A stretch of 5,269 nucleotides of DNA, taken from contig WJMB01000274.1 in assembly GCA_014728185.1 (NCBI GenBank), positions 1 through 5,269 on the forward strand. The letters are read 5' to 3'. A program made the position numbers and the translations under genes. The notes below the pieces were generated by a model. It was not told where the DNA came from. It ran no database searches and was given only the letters and a program-made list of their open reading frames with translations. This DNA comes from Candidatus Coatesiibacteriota bacterium. Its GTDB lineage: Bacteria > RBG-13-66-14. Positions 5,255-5,269 of this stretch are shown here, one piece after another. Each line of letters opens with the position of its first letter. Position 1 is the stretch's first letter.

Positions 5255-5269
5255 CCCGCTCTGCTGCAA
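5255..5269 (+). repeat. Conserved leader block, right copy
   Basis: CCCGCTCTGCTGCAA is identical to the minus-strand block at 3-17 and sits 24 bp after the promoter block, as there. The intervening 24 bp (5231-5254) match the left spacer in 14 of 24 positions, so the length is kept while the sequence drifts. It lies at about +21 to +35 of the predicted transcript. The sequence ends inside the repeat. Confidence 0.75.

Noticed and set aside
1..5269. Terminal inverted repeats of a transposon or linear plasmid
   Set aside because: The content is housekeeping genes with no transposase or replication gene, and the repeat contains oriented sigma-54 promoters with a diverged central spacer, unlike transposon ends.

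Overview
The window looks like bacterial chromosomal DNA, most of it clearly GC-rich. All four protein genes I accept lie on the minus strand: a housekeeping pair coaBC then a family 4 uracil-DNA glycosylase (udg), a lone AT-rich gene of unknown function, and a type I glutamine synthetase (glnA). Nothing here fixes the phylum. The glnA and coaBC sequences are ordinary bacterial types, and both ends stop inside a shared repeat, so this is probably one short contig from a draft or metagenome assembly.

Layout from left to right: (1) 3-66, an outward-facing sigma-54 promoter with a conserved downstream block. (2) 131-2196, udg and coaBC (coaBC is transcribed first), overlapping by 4 bases and served by an extended -10 promoter near 2240-2248. 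(3) About 2280-3150, an AT-rich island. It holds a basic 154-residue orphan protein on the minus strand. A plus-strand transcription unit without a convincing gene starts beside it, with a near-consensus sigma-70 promoter at 2830-2858 and an intrinsic terminator at 2954-2976; it is best read as an unassigned small RNA of about 110 nt. The island also holds AT-rich inverted and direct repeats. (4) 3154-4691, glnA with a strong terminator. (5) 4692-5205, a long region upstream of glnA with no credible gene but two inverted repeats. (6) 5206-5269, a second outward-facing sigma-54 promoter with the same downstream block.

The most unusual feature is the pair of ends. A 25-bp identical block containing a consensus sigma-54 -24/-12 element, a 24-bp diverged spacer of identical length (14/24 matches) and a 15-bp identical block occur in inverted orientation at both termini. 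Both promoters read out of the window. This suggests a dispersed family of sigma-54-driven units with a conserved 5' leader, whose near-identical continuation may be what ended the assembly on both sides.

The genes do not form one pathway. coaBC makes 4'-phosphopantetheine for coenzyme A, udg removes uracil from DNA, and glnA assimilates ammonium. The glutamine synthetase appears to lack the tyrosine that adenylyltransferase modifies in enteric enzymes.
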